A stretch of 64,000 nucleotides of DNA from Sindora glabra (taxonomy: Eukaryota > Streptophyta > Magnoliopsida > Fabales > Fabaceae). The DNA lies in assembly GCA_020226215.1 (NCBI GenBank), contig CM035232.1, positions 16,652,316-16,716,315 of the forward strand. Direction: 5' to 3'. Of the stretch, positions 50,895 to 61,945 are shown piece by piece. Below the pieces are notes generated by a model that saw only the letters and a list, made by a program, of their open reading frames with translations, did not search any database and had not been told where the DNA came from. The position numbers and the translations under genes were made by a program. Position 1 is the stretch's first letter. The number at the start of each line of letters is the position of its first letter.

Positions 50895-51528
50895 TGGGAG
50901 TTGTTTCCATTTTATGACCGTCTTTTATATAATTTTTGATATGTTCCTTTCTTATATCTTCACATACATTTATTGGTATATTGATTATAAATTCATGTTA
51001 TCTTGTTGATGCATGCATCATTTGATTATAATATGCTAAGATTGTTATAATTTTTATAAGGGCTAAGATTTAGTGTTAATTGTTAGTTCTTGAACTTAAT
51101 TATTTATCTTAAAATTGAAACCATTTTAGAATTCATGAGATGATTTATCTTTGTATGTTGCTAGTTAATTTCTTATGCTTTGTGAATTTATTTAAGAAAT
51201 CATCGAGAACTAACAAGAAAGATAAACATAATTTGATCACAATTTTGATGTTGTTTTTTATGTTACATTATCACATCTATGATTGAGTATGTGTAATTCA
51301 TGTTATTTCGTAACCATAAAAGGTTTTACATTAATAAAGAATATAATTACCTCTATGATTTGGTATCATTAATTATATAGGCTTAGTAAAATTTTTAGAC
51401 ATTTATCTTTAAGGTGGTATAATTTTAAAATTGTGATCACATGTATTTAAAATTAGTTTTCAGTCCAAAAGTTATTTTTCAAAATAAAAGATTTTATAAA
51501 AATAAATTAATTACAATTAATGTTGTTC

Positions 51529-51539
51529 AAGTGGAAGAA
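51529..51539 (+). other. Polypurine tract of the copia element
   Basis: AAGTGGAAGAA lies directly before the TG of the 3' LTR, the expected position and composition for plus-strand priming. Confidence 0.75.
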
Positions 51540-51990
51540 TGTAAGGATATTTTTAATGGACTACTATTAATTAAGTTTTTTATTTTATTTTATTTAAAAT
51601 GGACTAAGTTTGACCTTAGAATTATAATTTTAAGTCCATTTTTTGTGATTGGATTGAAAATGTTTAGTGAGATGGTATATTTGGTAGTAAGTGTAAACCT
51701 TTAATTTATTAGACTTCTGATAGGTGAGCTTAATAGATTTTTATTATTTAATTAGGTTAGATCTCTTCAACCACTTTATACTCTAATCATAATTAAAACG
51801 CATTATGAGTCCCAATACTCCATCAATTGTAAACTTATAGAGAAACTAAAGGAAGATTAAACCTTTTATTCATTAATTAATTCATATTTTATTATAGCCG
51901 ATACAAGTGTGTCATTTATTTTGAAATTATGTGTTTTATACTTTTAATTTATGTAAGTTTTTTATCTTATATGAATAATTTTTGCTTACA
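51540..51990 (+). repeat. 3' LTR of the copia element
   Basis: 451 bp, TG...CA ends, uninterrupted, and homologous to the two parts of the 5' LTR. It shows the empty site for the nested element around 51660. Confidence 0.88.
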
Positions 51991-52119
51991 AAAACATCAC
52001 TTAAAACTATTACTATAAATGTATGATATTTTTGCTCCTTTAAATATTTCATGAAAACAATGCTTTCAAGAGAGAAAGTTAAAAGATTGATGAGAAGGTA
52101 TGTTTTTCGACCATTTTTT

Positions 52120-52415
52120 TTGAAATATAAAATAGCCGTTTGGAAGGAAATTTTAATAAGTATAATAAATTATAATAATATATTATTTAAAAGAAATTTT
52201 AATTGAATAAATAGTGTATAAAATATTAAATATTAAATATTATTAAAGTAGAATAATACCAAATATATTATAAATATATTCATGTATTTATATCTTATTT
52301 TTGCATATATTAATTTAAATGATTAATTTTATTAAATATTTTTATTTAAATAAATAATATTATCAATTAATACAATCAAATATTAAGTAATAACCATCAT
52401 CAAGTAGGATCTATT
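52120..52415. mobile_element. Fragment related to the TTTGATAA-type DNA elements
   Basis: The right-hand phrase TTAATTTTATTAAATATTTT and the terminal ATCAAGTAGGATC correspond to 34170-34310 (ATTTTATTAAATATTTTTATG ... ATCAAATAGGATC). The left side has AAAATAGCCGTTTGGAAGG, possibly a different end. It is a short, diverged copy. Confidence 0.4.
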
Positions 52416-53168
52416 ATAGTTGAATGATAAGCTTCTTTCGAATAAGAAGAGATAATCATGTGTCAAGGGGTGCACGATTGGAAGCAATTATCTATGGAAT
52501 ATATGATAAATAACATATTATATATTTTCAAATGATTTTGATACACACAACTTTAGAATAAATATCATACACCAAAAAAAAAAATGATGATAAGAGATGA
52601 ATTATGGGTGCAATTTAAGGATGGAAAGTTTATATAATTTGTTAGAAGTTATAAGTTTGAAAATTTTTACTCTTCACTGAATATTAAAAAGAATTACACT
52701 GAAAAAATTTCATTCAAATGGCAGTTGATATTACTCGAAAATTTTATATTTTTTTATATTTAAAATTTAATTTTTATCCTTATATCTATGTATTCAATAA
52801 TTTAGTTATTCTTCTATTTTATTTTTTTTAAGAAAAGGAATGGCAGAATATACGGCAGTCCAAAGAATCCACCATTCCAAAATATAGACCAGCTTGCCAT
52901 GGAAAACAATGAAACTGGACAAGCGACAAAAGATGGACAGCAATGGTTATTGATGGTAAAAAAATGTAAAATTTTTTTTTAAAGAATTTTTAATTTAAGT
53001 AGTATTAATATTTTTTATTATATCTAAAATTTAATTTTTAATCTTTATATAAATATATTCAGTAATTTAATTATTTTTTCATTAAAAAATAATAAAAAAA
53101 GTGTACCAACAAAATTATGAACAAAAGATAAATAGCAGTATATCTAAAGAAGGGATGCATTCAAAAAA

Positions 53169-53342
53169 CCACATATAGTTCCAAATTTGAGTTCTTGTTG
53201 ATGTAAATTGTTTATAGATTCCACGTATAGTTCCAAATTTGAGTTCTTGTTGATGTTAAAATCATGAAGGGTTGCTTACTATAGTGTTCAGGTGTCAAAA
53301 TCCAAATCCCATATATAGTTCTAAAATTGAGTTCTTGTTGAT
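53169..53342. repeat. Three dispersed copies of a 34-bp word
   Basis: The phrase CATATAGTTCCAAATTTGAG plus TTCTTGTTGAT occurs at 53169-53203, 53221-53255 (C(G)TATAG) and 53309-53342 (with AAATTGAG). The spacing is uneven. The last copy is about 0.5 kb upstream of the TIP1-type start codon. Confidence 0.85.
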
Positions 53343-53861
53343 TTGAATGTTTATAGACATCAGTCAAATAATAATAGAAGTGTGACATTGTTAAAATCAT
53401 GAACATGTGCTTGCTATAGAATGAAGGCTTTAAAATTCAAAATGATCCGATAAATTTTAAAATTATTTAATTATAATGATTTTTTATAAACATAATTAAA
53501 TAATTTTAATTTAATAATTTTTAGAATTATTATGTGACCCAAAATTACAGTTTGCAAACCAAAATAAAAGCAATAGGTCCAATGAGAAATTTCAGCTGCC
53601 ATATCCATTTTAGCCGTCTGGGACTGAGTTTAGGGTCGTCTTCAGGGTCAACGGGGTACAGAGATGACCCAAACCCTTTCTTCTTTTCTTTCCTCCTTCC
53701 AAGAAAAACCCTAGCATGCGGTTAACGAATTTCCTCAAATTTTTAATCGGAAAGACAGAAATGTCAACGACCCAACTAAATTCCCATTTACAATTTTAGA
53801 ATTCTGTCATCAATAATCAATAAGTCCTCTTAAACTGTTCGCCAGTACTTCTAACGACGAA

Positions 53862-56800
53862 ATGTCGTCGGAAATCGAGGTCGTTGAAGAGGTCCAATCG
53901 CTGGATCAGAGCGCTGGTGTCAGCGGCGGCGTCGGTGAAGTTGGGGAAGAGGGTCTGCGTAACGATGTTTACACGGCAGCGGCATATGGGGATTTGGAGA
54001 AGCTGCAGAGATTGGTGGAGCAGGAGGGCTGCTCGGTTTCGGAGCCTGATGGGCTGGGATATTACGCGCTGCAGTGGGCTGCACTTAACAATCGCACTGT
54101 TGCTGCTCAGTTCATCATTGAGGTTTTGTGCGTTGCTCCTTTGATGATTGGATGAGTTTGCTTAGTGATGAGTTTCTGGGATTTTGTTTGCCTAGCATGT
54201 ATTTGAACTTGGTACCCTGCGTCGGGGTGGCATATCTCTGTCCTTCCATGATTTATTTGCTTACTTGGAATGTCTGCGTATTTGTCATTCATTTGATTGG
54301 TCTCTTTAATTAACTTGGTTTAGTACGTTGTATAAAATTGGGTTGTCAATGGATGAGTGCATCGGTTGTTGTAGTCTCACTGACCTACGCATTGTTAATT
54401 AAGGAATACGGTAGAAAGAAATTGATGTTGATATTCCACCTCGAGTATTATGGAAATTTTGTTTTCATGCTATCATTTTATAATTTGAAATTGATTGTTT
54501 TTTTTCCCCCTTAGCATTAATTCACCAAATATTGGTCTTCTTGTTGCCAGCATGGGGGAGATGTAAATGCGAGAGATCATACTGGGCAGACAGCGTTGCA
54601 TTGGAGTGCAGTTCGGGGTGCAATCCAAGTTGCAGAGCTTCTACTCCAAGAGGGTGCCCGAGTGAACACTGTTGATGTGCATGGATATCAGGTAGACTGA
54701 TCTGATATTCCCCTTTATTAAGAAATCAGTTGGGCCATCCCCACGATGAGTTTCTGGGTTAGGAGTATGATAAATTTGTTGAACACTATCAGTTGTGGAC
54801 TTGTAGATTCATTGACAGGGAGTGTAGGTTGTTCAGAGTATTGAAAAACTGACATTTCATCTTAAAAAGTGAAAACCAAGACTATATTCAATGAAAAATA
54901 TAATTCAATATGTCAGTAATATGAAAAGAATTATGCAAATTCCACTTATTCATTTATCTTGTTAATAATGCTTAAATAGTTGATCCAACCTTACCCTCAC
55001 TCAAAGTATTTGACTTCTCTATTAAATGAAAATGCTGACTTTTCCAGTCATGTTGAACTTGTTTGTTGCAGGCAACGCATGTTGCAGCTCAATATGGTCA
55101 GACGGCTTTCCTCTACCATGTTGTTTCGAAATGGAATGCAGACCCTGATGTACCTGATGTTGATGGAAGAAGCCCCTTGCATTGGTAATTGAAAAACTAA
55201 AATATAATATATAAACATTTTGTATATATAATTGAATTCTTGTTAACAATTTTTCAATGACAATTAGGTCCAGTTTTGCTGTTGTCTTTGTTTCTCAGAT
55301 GATGTCATACATTACTTCTCTTGGCACATTGCTATCATTATTATTTTTTATGAACTTTCCTATTCCCTGTTTTTGAGAAATTCTTGTTTCTGCATAACTA
55401 TGACTAATGAATGAGCTTTCCTGATGGTTTTATACTGGGTTTGTCTGTACCTTTTCCCCCTCCCACTGACACTTTTATTGGTTTCCACATTTAGTGAAAT
55501 ATTCACTTTTTTTTCCCTATTTTTTGGCAAATTGAATTGAACTTTCTCTTTTTGGATTTGAATTTCAGGGCTGCTTACAAAGGATTTGCTGATTGCATAC
55601 GCCTTCTTTTATTTCTGGATGCATACAGGGGACGTCAAGATAAAGAGGGTATGTCCTGATGTCTATGCACTAATTTCTATATATGATGAACTAACTATTG
55701 GGATTGTAATTCTTGTTTTTCTAAATACTCAGGTTGCACTCCTCTTCATTGGGCTGCAATCAGGGGTAACTTGGAAGCTTGTACTGTGTTAGTACAGGCT
55801 GGTAAGAAGGAGGACCTGATGGTGACTGAAAACACTGGCCTTACACCAGCGCAGCTTGCTTCTGATAAGAATCACAGACAAGTTGCTTTTTTCCTTGTAG
55901 GTGTAGTATAACCGTTACGTTATAAATTGGTTAGAGATGCCTCTTTGGTAGTTTGTCATTCTCTGCATATTAGCATTTTCTTGTTGAATTAAATCTTTGT
56001 TTTTGTTGTTGTTAACTTGTTTTATTATCATTATAATTACCATTATTGGTAGTGTACTACTGAGAATTTTGCAATAACATGTTTGTATGTATGCTATGCT
56101 GGTGTTTTAACAGTGTAGGTAAGATACTTGGTCTGATATGGCATTACATCCTCTAGATAACTTGTTAAATATAATGCTTTAGCCAGTCAGTGTGTTCTGT
56201 GGTGGCTTTATGAAATTTATCTTCTGATTGAGATTCAGTGTGTTTTACCATGCTTTTAAATCTGGTCTGCAGGGAAATGCTAGAAGGCTTCTTGATAAAC
56301 GCTGTGATGGGAACAGCCGACTTGGAAAAATTTCCAAACTAGGACTTGCTCCTGCACTTTGGTGTATAATTCTTCTGCTTCTGGTTACCTACGTTCATTC
56401 TGTGATATTGGGTATCTACCTGGGTCTCTACATGTGAAGTTATGTACATGCCTTTATGTGATAGGTATAAGTACCATGATTTTTTCTTTCATTTCTTTAA
56501 AAAATATTCTGCAGCAACAAATCTGCCAAAAATGACAGCTGCTGCGGCCCTTCTTGCATGGTGTGGAGTTTTTCTTGCATCCACTGGTCTGGTTATGTTT
56601 TATAGGTGTAGTAGGTAAGTTACATGAAATTTAAATTTTACATCTTAAGAACCCTCTAGACAGTGAAGGCTTTGGTCCTATGTTAAACTTCTTTTAGATT
56701 GTTCCTATATTAGAGCATCGCTTTTATTTGTTCCATTATTTAATGTTTTTGTTTCTTTTCTTTATTCCTCCCTTTTTGCAGTAAAGACCCGGGTTACATC

Positions 56801-59800
56801 AGAATGAATTTACGCGACTCTCAAAATCTGAAAGATGATGTCAGTTTTGTTCTTCTCCTTTGAGTATCATTCCCTTTGATTTTGTTCCTTTCAAGATTAT
56901 ATAATGTGTTTTTTTTCCCATTTGGATTTTTTAACCTTATGAGCACATGAATCTCTTATTCATTTATTTCAGTCTTGGGCTCATCTTATGTCAAGGGCTT
57001 ATATTGCTGGTCTTACATTATGATCATTTGTGGCAGGAACCTCTTTTGAAGATTGAGATAAACAACCCTGCTTTGTTAGCTGGAAATTGGTCTCAACTTT
57101 GTGCAACGTGCAAGGTTCTTTTCATTTCTATCTTGCCTAGCCTTTATCCTAGGTCTTTATATATACTCACGGCTATCACTTCAGATTTGCAGTTCTATAT
57201 ATACTTTTTCAATAGGATTGTCTGGCTTTTCAGTTGTGAAGCATTCTGAGCTAGCAATCAATGCCTTACACATGAAGAGACACACATACTCATCTATCTA
57301 TCACTTCAGATGATTTCATATGCAATATTATATTCCTTTTTTCCTCTTTAGATTGTCAGGCCTCTTCGTGCAAAGCACTGTTCAACATGTGATCGCTGTG
57401 TTGAACAATTTGATCATCATTGTCCATGGGTATCCAATTGCATTGGCAAGGTACTATTGGATGAAAGTTACATGTCTGGCATTTGATTTTTACCTGAATC
57501 TCTAATTGTAAACTTGCTTCTCATTTCATTGAGTTTAAGGAAGACTGTGCTGGGGAAGGTCCATTCATGCTAAAGTAAATTGGATCTTCACGTGCATGAT
57601 ACATTTGTCATGGAGATTTGTGTGTTGAAAAACCATAGTTGTTGAATCAAGATACGCATCATGAATGTTGTGGCAGTTTTTTTAATCGTGAATCATGAAA
57701 TGTAACACATTGTAAGATACGGTCTCAATGTGATAAATAAATTTAAAAATATAGTATAAAAAATATGTTCACCTATAAAAAAAATTATCCTTAAAATGAT
57801 ATAGTTGACCAAAATATATGATGCTAATGTAAGTTACTCAGAACTTTCAAAATTAATTGTAAAGTCTTACATGTCTTAAACTCATAAATCATGTCATAAA
57901 AAGTCAAACAAACCCAATAGCAAGCTAAAGTCACAAGACACAAGAAACTGGACAGTTAGCAAGTCAAAAGAAGACATCACAAAACTCGCAGAAAAAATTT
58001 CCAGCTACAGAAATGTAGGCAGCAGCCAAGGAATCAAGCTTTCTCTGATATTAGACATGATGAATAATGAAACTTATGAATGAAAACATAGCTAGAATAG
58101 AAAAGTTTAATGGGAGGCAGAGAGAATTGCATTGCTTTGTTGTGTTTTTAATTGTGAATCAATAGGAAGGTGAAATGCTAATTTTTCTTTTGACTAAATC
58201 TTTACTCAAAGTGAGCCTATTTGGCTTGAGTATTTTAACCTGGAGAGTAGAGGCCCATATTGATATCAGCCCCCTTTTTTTTAATTAAATAAATCAGTTT
58301 TCATAGGTGTTTGGAATGCCTTTGACATTGCATATTTCTGAATCATCAGTTTCACTGCGAATCATGATTCAAATTGAATTTCACTTGCACAGAGCGATGT
58401 GTAGTGAACTTTACATGAATCATTGTGAAACATGCACTTTGTGTTGCAAAATGTATGGCACTGACAAGCATGCTGAAGATAGTATTGTGATTGAATGGAA
58501 ATGCTTGTGACTACTTAGTTTTAGTTTAAATTGTGATTGATCTTAGTAGTAAGTGTGTGACTGCCAGCTGTCCCTTTCCCTTTAATATTGAGGATGTAAT
58601 TCATTTGCTGTTGATTTGACTGATCATGTCATAATTTATGATTGCAGAAGAACAAATGGGATTTCTTTATTTTTCTTGTTCTTGAAGTCTTGGCAATGTT
58701 GATTACTGGTGGAGTTACTCTTACAAGTATGTGTGCGGTGAGACTTAAAAGAATTACTTTTATTTCCTCATTTGTCTGTTTAATTTGCTGATTGAAAGTA
58801 ACTTCTGTATGCAGGAGTTGTAACTGATCCATTTGCTCCCTCAGCATTTGGAGCTCGGATACAGTATGCGGCTACTCATCATGTTGGTGCTATATCATTT
58901 CTGATTGTTGTTTTTTTCCTCTTCTTTGGAGTGTTTGTTTTGACGGTGGTCCAAGCTAATCAGGTATGTCCTAGAAGCTTTGTAAAAATTGTGTATTGAA
59001 AATGCTGCAAGCTGGAGCATAATTGATGCATCCATGTTGCATACTCCCTTCATTCCCTCCTTTTTTGGTTTTAGTTGCTGCACTTGGTGAAGTTTGAATC
59101 TGGTGGATATAATGGTGCAAGTTGTGGCGGCTTTGTTATCTTTAATGTGATCTTTTGTAATATAATTTTGATCAATGGGGACCAAGTGTTCACGGTACAA
59201 AAGAGTAATGGATAAACCGTTTAGTGCATGTTTGGGTTGAGAAGCTAGAAGTGTCCTCTAACTCCTGTAATTTTAGCAAACATAAAATAGGTTCGTTTAT
59301 AATCAACTATTTCATAATCAGTTATGTCCCGAAGAAGTCCTTGGTCTCAGATAAAGAACGATACTTGTAGATCCTGCTCATAAGATAAAACCATCAGTAT
59401 CATTTTTTTTAATATTTGTAATAACACCTAAATCTGTTTTCTTTAATATGCAAAAAGAATTGTCTCTCCCTCGTTATACGAAGTAATAAATTATTTTCTT
59501 ATTTCTTTTGCTGCAGATATCACGCAATATTACAACAAATGAGATGGCCAAAGCAATGCGGTACAGCTACCTCCGAGGTCCAGGTGGTAGGTTCAGAAAT
59601 CCATACGACCACGGGATCAAGAAGAACTGCTCTGATTTCTTGATAAATGGTTACAATGAAGATGTAGAGTGTATTGAAGAACCGATTCATTCAGAGGGGA
59701 TAGGAATGATGCACATTGCAAGGAACTCAAACTTAACAAATGGGGACTCACATCCTCAATGTGCACACGGCAATGGCCATGTTGTTATAAATGTGAATTC

Positions 59801-59990
59801 CACCAGCACCAACCCAAAACCACACCATTCTCGTCATGGGAATGGTCATGTTCATTCTGCCCATTGTAGCCATAGTAACCATGGGAAAACCAGAAATGAC
59901 GTGAAAGCCCAAAACGACGCTGTGCCATTGGGGTTAGGTCTTGGTCTCGGTCTCGGTCGAAGCAACAGATCTGTAGCACCCCCATCATAG
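53862..59990 (+). CDS. TIP1: Ankyrin-repeat DHHC protein S-acyltransferase, TIP1/PAT24 type, 13 exons, 644 aa
   Basis: Exons: 53862-54122, 54551-54691, 55072-55184, 55569-55648, 55733-55896, 56273-56411, 56515-56614, 56782-56839, 57037-57114, 57352-57450, 58648-58726, 58815-58963, 59517-59990. All introns are GT-AG, the phases join and the sum is 1935 nt. Residues about 34-240 form ankyrin repeats (GQTALHWSAVRGAIQVAELL, GRSPLHWAAYKGFADCIRLL, GCTPLHWAAIRGN). Two transmembrane helices follow at about 277-330, the zinc-binding DHHC-CRD at about 373-408 (LCATCK, HCSTCDRCVEQFDHHCPW, catalytic C402), two more helices at about 417-484, and the TTxE motif TTNEM at 493-497. The tail has GLGLGLGLGR. 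Order, length and tail match Arabidopsis TIP1, a Golgi/endomembrane enzyme that palmitoylates cysteines and is needed for root-hair and cell growth; the role here is inferred by orthology. Intron 10 is the longest (1197 bp). Confidence 0.95.
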
Positions 59991-60581
59991 ATAGTACTCT
60001 GGTTATAATTATGTGTAGTGTGTCATACTATCATAGGCAAAAAGTTGGGTTAGTTATATTCAATTCATTGCTGCTCTATCCTGCCACCCAAATGAGATAT
60101 GGCGGTGGTGAACATCATTTGCCAAAGCCGTATATTTACCCAAAGAGAATGAATGTCCAGTGCCTGCCTATTTGAATCAATCTGCAAGGCTGTTTCATTC
60201 AAGAATCGAGTGTAACATTTTGCTTGCTTATATTTTCGGCCATCATGAATTAAACATTACTAAACATTTTTTTCTGGCCAATACGGTTATTTTTTCCTTT
60301 GAGTGTAGCTATTTCCAGTGAGATCTAACTACTTTATCAATCGCTATATAACATGATCTTTAATAGCATGAAGGTCGTAATGGAGAACGTTATTGGTTAG
60401 TGTTATATTCACGCTTCTATTTTCATTCCCTCATCATACTATTTTCATTTGCACGGTGTGAATGGGAAGCAGAAATAAAAAGCGTGGGAGAAGACCTACT
60501 CATCATACAATCAAACAATTAAAACTTAATTCCCTGCATGACTTTTTCACTCTAAATTGCCGATTATAATCTCTATTCAGA

Positions 60582-60614
<33 letters not shown>

Positions 60615-61854
60615 CTCATGTTAAATGGAAGAGTTAGGATGCAATCATGATGTACCAAAAAAAAAAGGGTAAAAATATATCTAACATTTAACATCAAACT
60701 GCAACTAATAAGTTGACGACTCTAGTACCTTAAAAAAAAAAAAAAAATCCCAACCGAAAACTACTTAGTTTGAAATGGAAAAGTTACAGTTACGAAGCAA
60801 ACAAACAACATATATGTTGAACTGCTTTTGATACAAATTTAATATTCTACTGATCATTACGAAACTGAATATCAAAGGGAAAGGCAATGCGAGCAAAGGC
60901 AGAAACTAACAAAAAGGAACTCCTGCACTTGCAGCTCCATCGTTCCCAAGCCATGCGTAAAGGAACTTAAGGATCATTATGTTCTTGGGATTGTTCTTTT
61001 CTGTAAGCACAATGTTGACTGCAAACTCTTTAAGACTAGCAAACAAAATACTGCAGAACATGGGAACCAATGTTCTGGTCAAAGAGGGAAAGCTAAAGGA
61101 AAAGTATTCAAGAAATAGATAACCGCAAGTAGAGAATAACAGAAACGATAAAACCAAGATAAAGTCCAGGGCTGAAAATCTGAAAATGGAAGGCATGCAA
61201 TTATAGTATTTTTATCATCTAGTTCCTCTGAAATACAGGAATAAGAAATCACTGCATACTAATGAGACCATACCATCCAATTTCTTCTCAATGCAAGTAT
61301 ATGTTAATAATGTTGCATTTAATCACACTATTTAGTGTTGAAATGATATGTGAATTCAAGCAGCAATTCGGAAATGAATACGCATTCTTAGAACGGTAAT
61401 ATTGAAGCCTACACCTAATTGCAGTCTGATTGACAGTAATTCTCAAGTGGCTCCAATTTTCTCTCCAAACTCCAGAGGTTTATATTAGAATGAAGACATT
61501 GTGAGTTGTGACAACTATCAAATTGCACTTTTATCGGATTTTTACAGATTGATGCCACGGTGAAAGTTACTGACATACAAACAATATACATCTAAATAAT
61601 TTTTTTCACCTTTTTAATTTCTACTTAGAGTAAAGGTTAAACCCTTATCTCTAATACTGAGGGATGCTCTATCAATAGATGACGTGATTGTTGAGATGTT
61701 TATCATCTTTTCAACTAACCTTGATATTAGAATATATGTTAAAATTTGAAAGCTATCATTTACCAAAGACCATCCAAACAACAACTACGTTTCCCGCATA
61801 AAGATGAAGGTACTACTTAAATCCATAACAGTAAATTCTTTAGCATGGCATTAC
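59991..61854. other. Convergent intergenic region with both 3' flanks
   Basis: Bases up to about 60250 are probably the TIP1-type 3' UTR. An AAT microsatellite lies at 60582-60614. The minus strand from about 61179 down may be a 3' UTR exon of the TPR-PB1 gene (see 60850-61855). No other gene is seen. Confidence 0.5.
60582..60614. repeat. (AAT)n microsatellite
   Basis: About eleven uninterrupted AAT/ATA trinucleotides. Confidence 0.9.
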
Positions 61855-61855
61855 C
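60850..61855 (-). other. Possible spliced 3' UTR of the TPR-PB1 gene
   Basis: Downstream of the stop at 61946 the minus strand has a good donor, CAACAG|GTAATG, at 61855/61854. A good acceptor, CCATTTTCAG|ATTTTCAG, lies at 61180/61179 after a pyrimidine-rich stretch. Joining them would give a 677-bp 3' UTR intron. A stop codon more than about 55 nt before an exon junction (here about 90 nt) is the condition that can trigger nonsense-mediated decay. Only the splice consensus supports this. Confidence 0.3.
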
Positions 61856-61945
61856 TGTTGACAGCATAGTAGCAGTTCAGGCAGAGTCTGCATGAGTGAG
61901 TATTGGCTGTGTTATTCTCCATCGACTTAAAGAATTAATTACAAC

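Larger units (their letters stand above)
43509..51990 (+). mobile_element. Ty1/copia LTR retrotransposon, structurally complete but coding-dead
   Basis: Both LTRs begin TGTAA; the 3' LTR ends TTACA and the 5' LTR ends TTATA. The flanks are AAAAT (43504-43508) and AAAAC (51991-51995), a 5-bp target duplication with one difference. A primer-binding site follows the 5' LTR and a polypurine tract precedes the 3' LTR. The domain order gag, protease, integrase, reverse transcriptase, RNase H is diagnostic of copia. Every domain carries stops or frameshifts. Total length is about 8.5 kb including a 1.09-kb nested element in the 5' LTR. The LTRs differ at many positions, so the insertion is old. Confidence 0.9.
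51996..53861. other. Intergenic and upstream region of the S-acyltransferase gene
   Basis: AT-rich. It holds a probable DNA-element fragment (52120-52415), a three-copy short repeat (53169-53342) and, from about 53550, a GC-richer segment that should contain the TIP1-type promoter and 5' leader. No clear TATA box is seen in the last 200 bp before the start codon. Confidence 0.5.

Noticed and set aside
54107..58510. Several 60-100 codon ORFs inside the TIP1-type introns
   Set aside because: They read across splice junctions of a gene whose exons join in phase, so they are intronic or exon-intron read-through frames.
60906..61196. 96-codon frame on the minus strand as an independent gene
   Set aside because: Composition is generic and hydrophobic, no homologue is recognised, and a spliced 3' UTR of the neighbouring TPR-PB1 gene explains the position at least as well.
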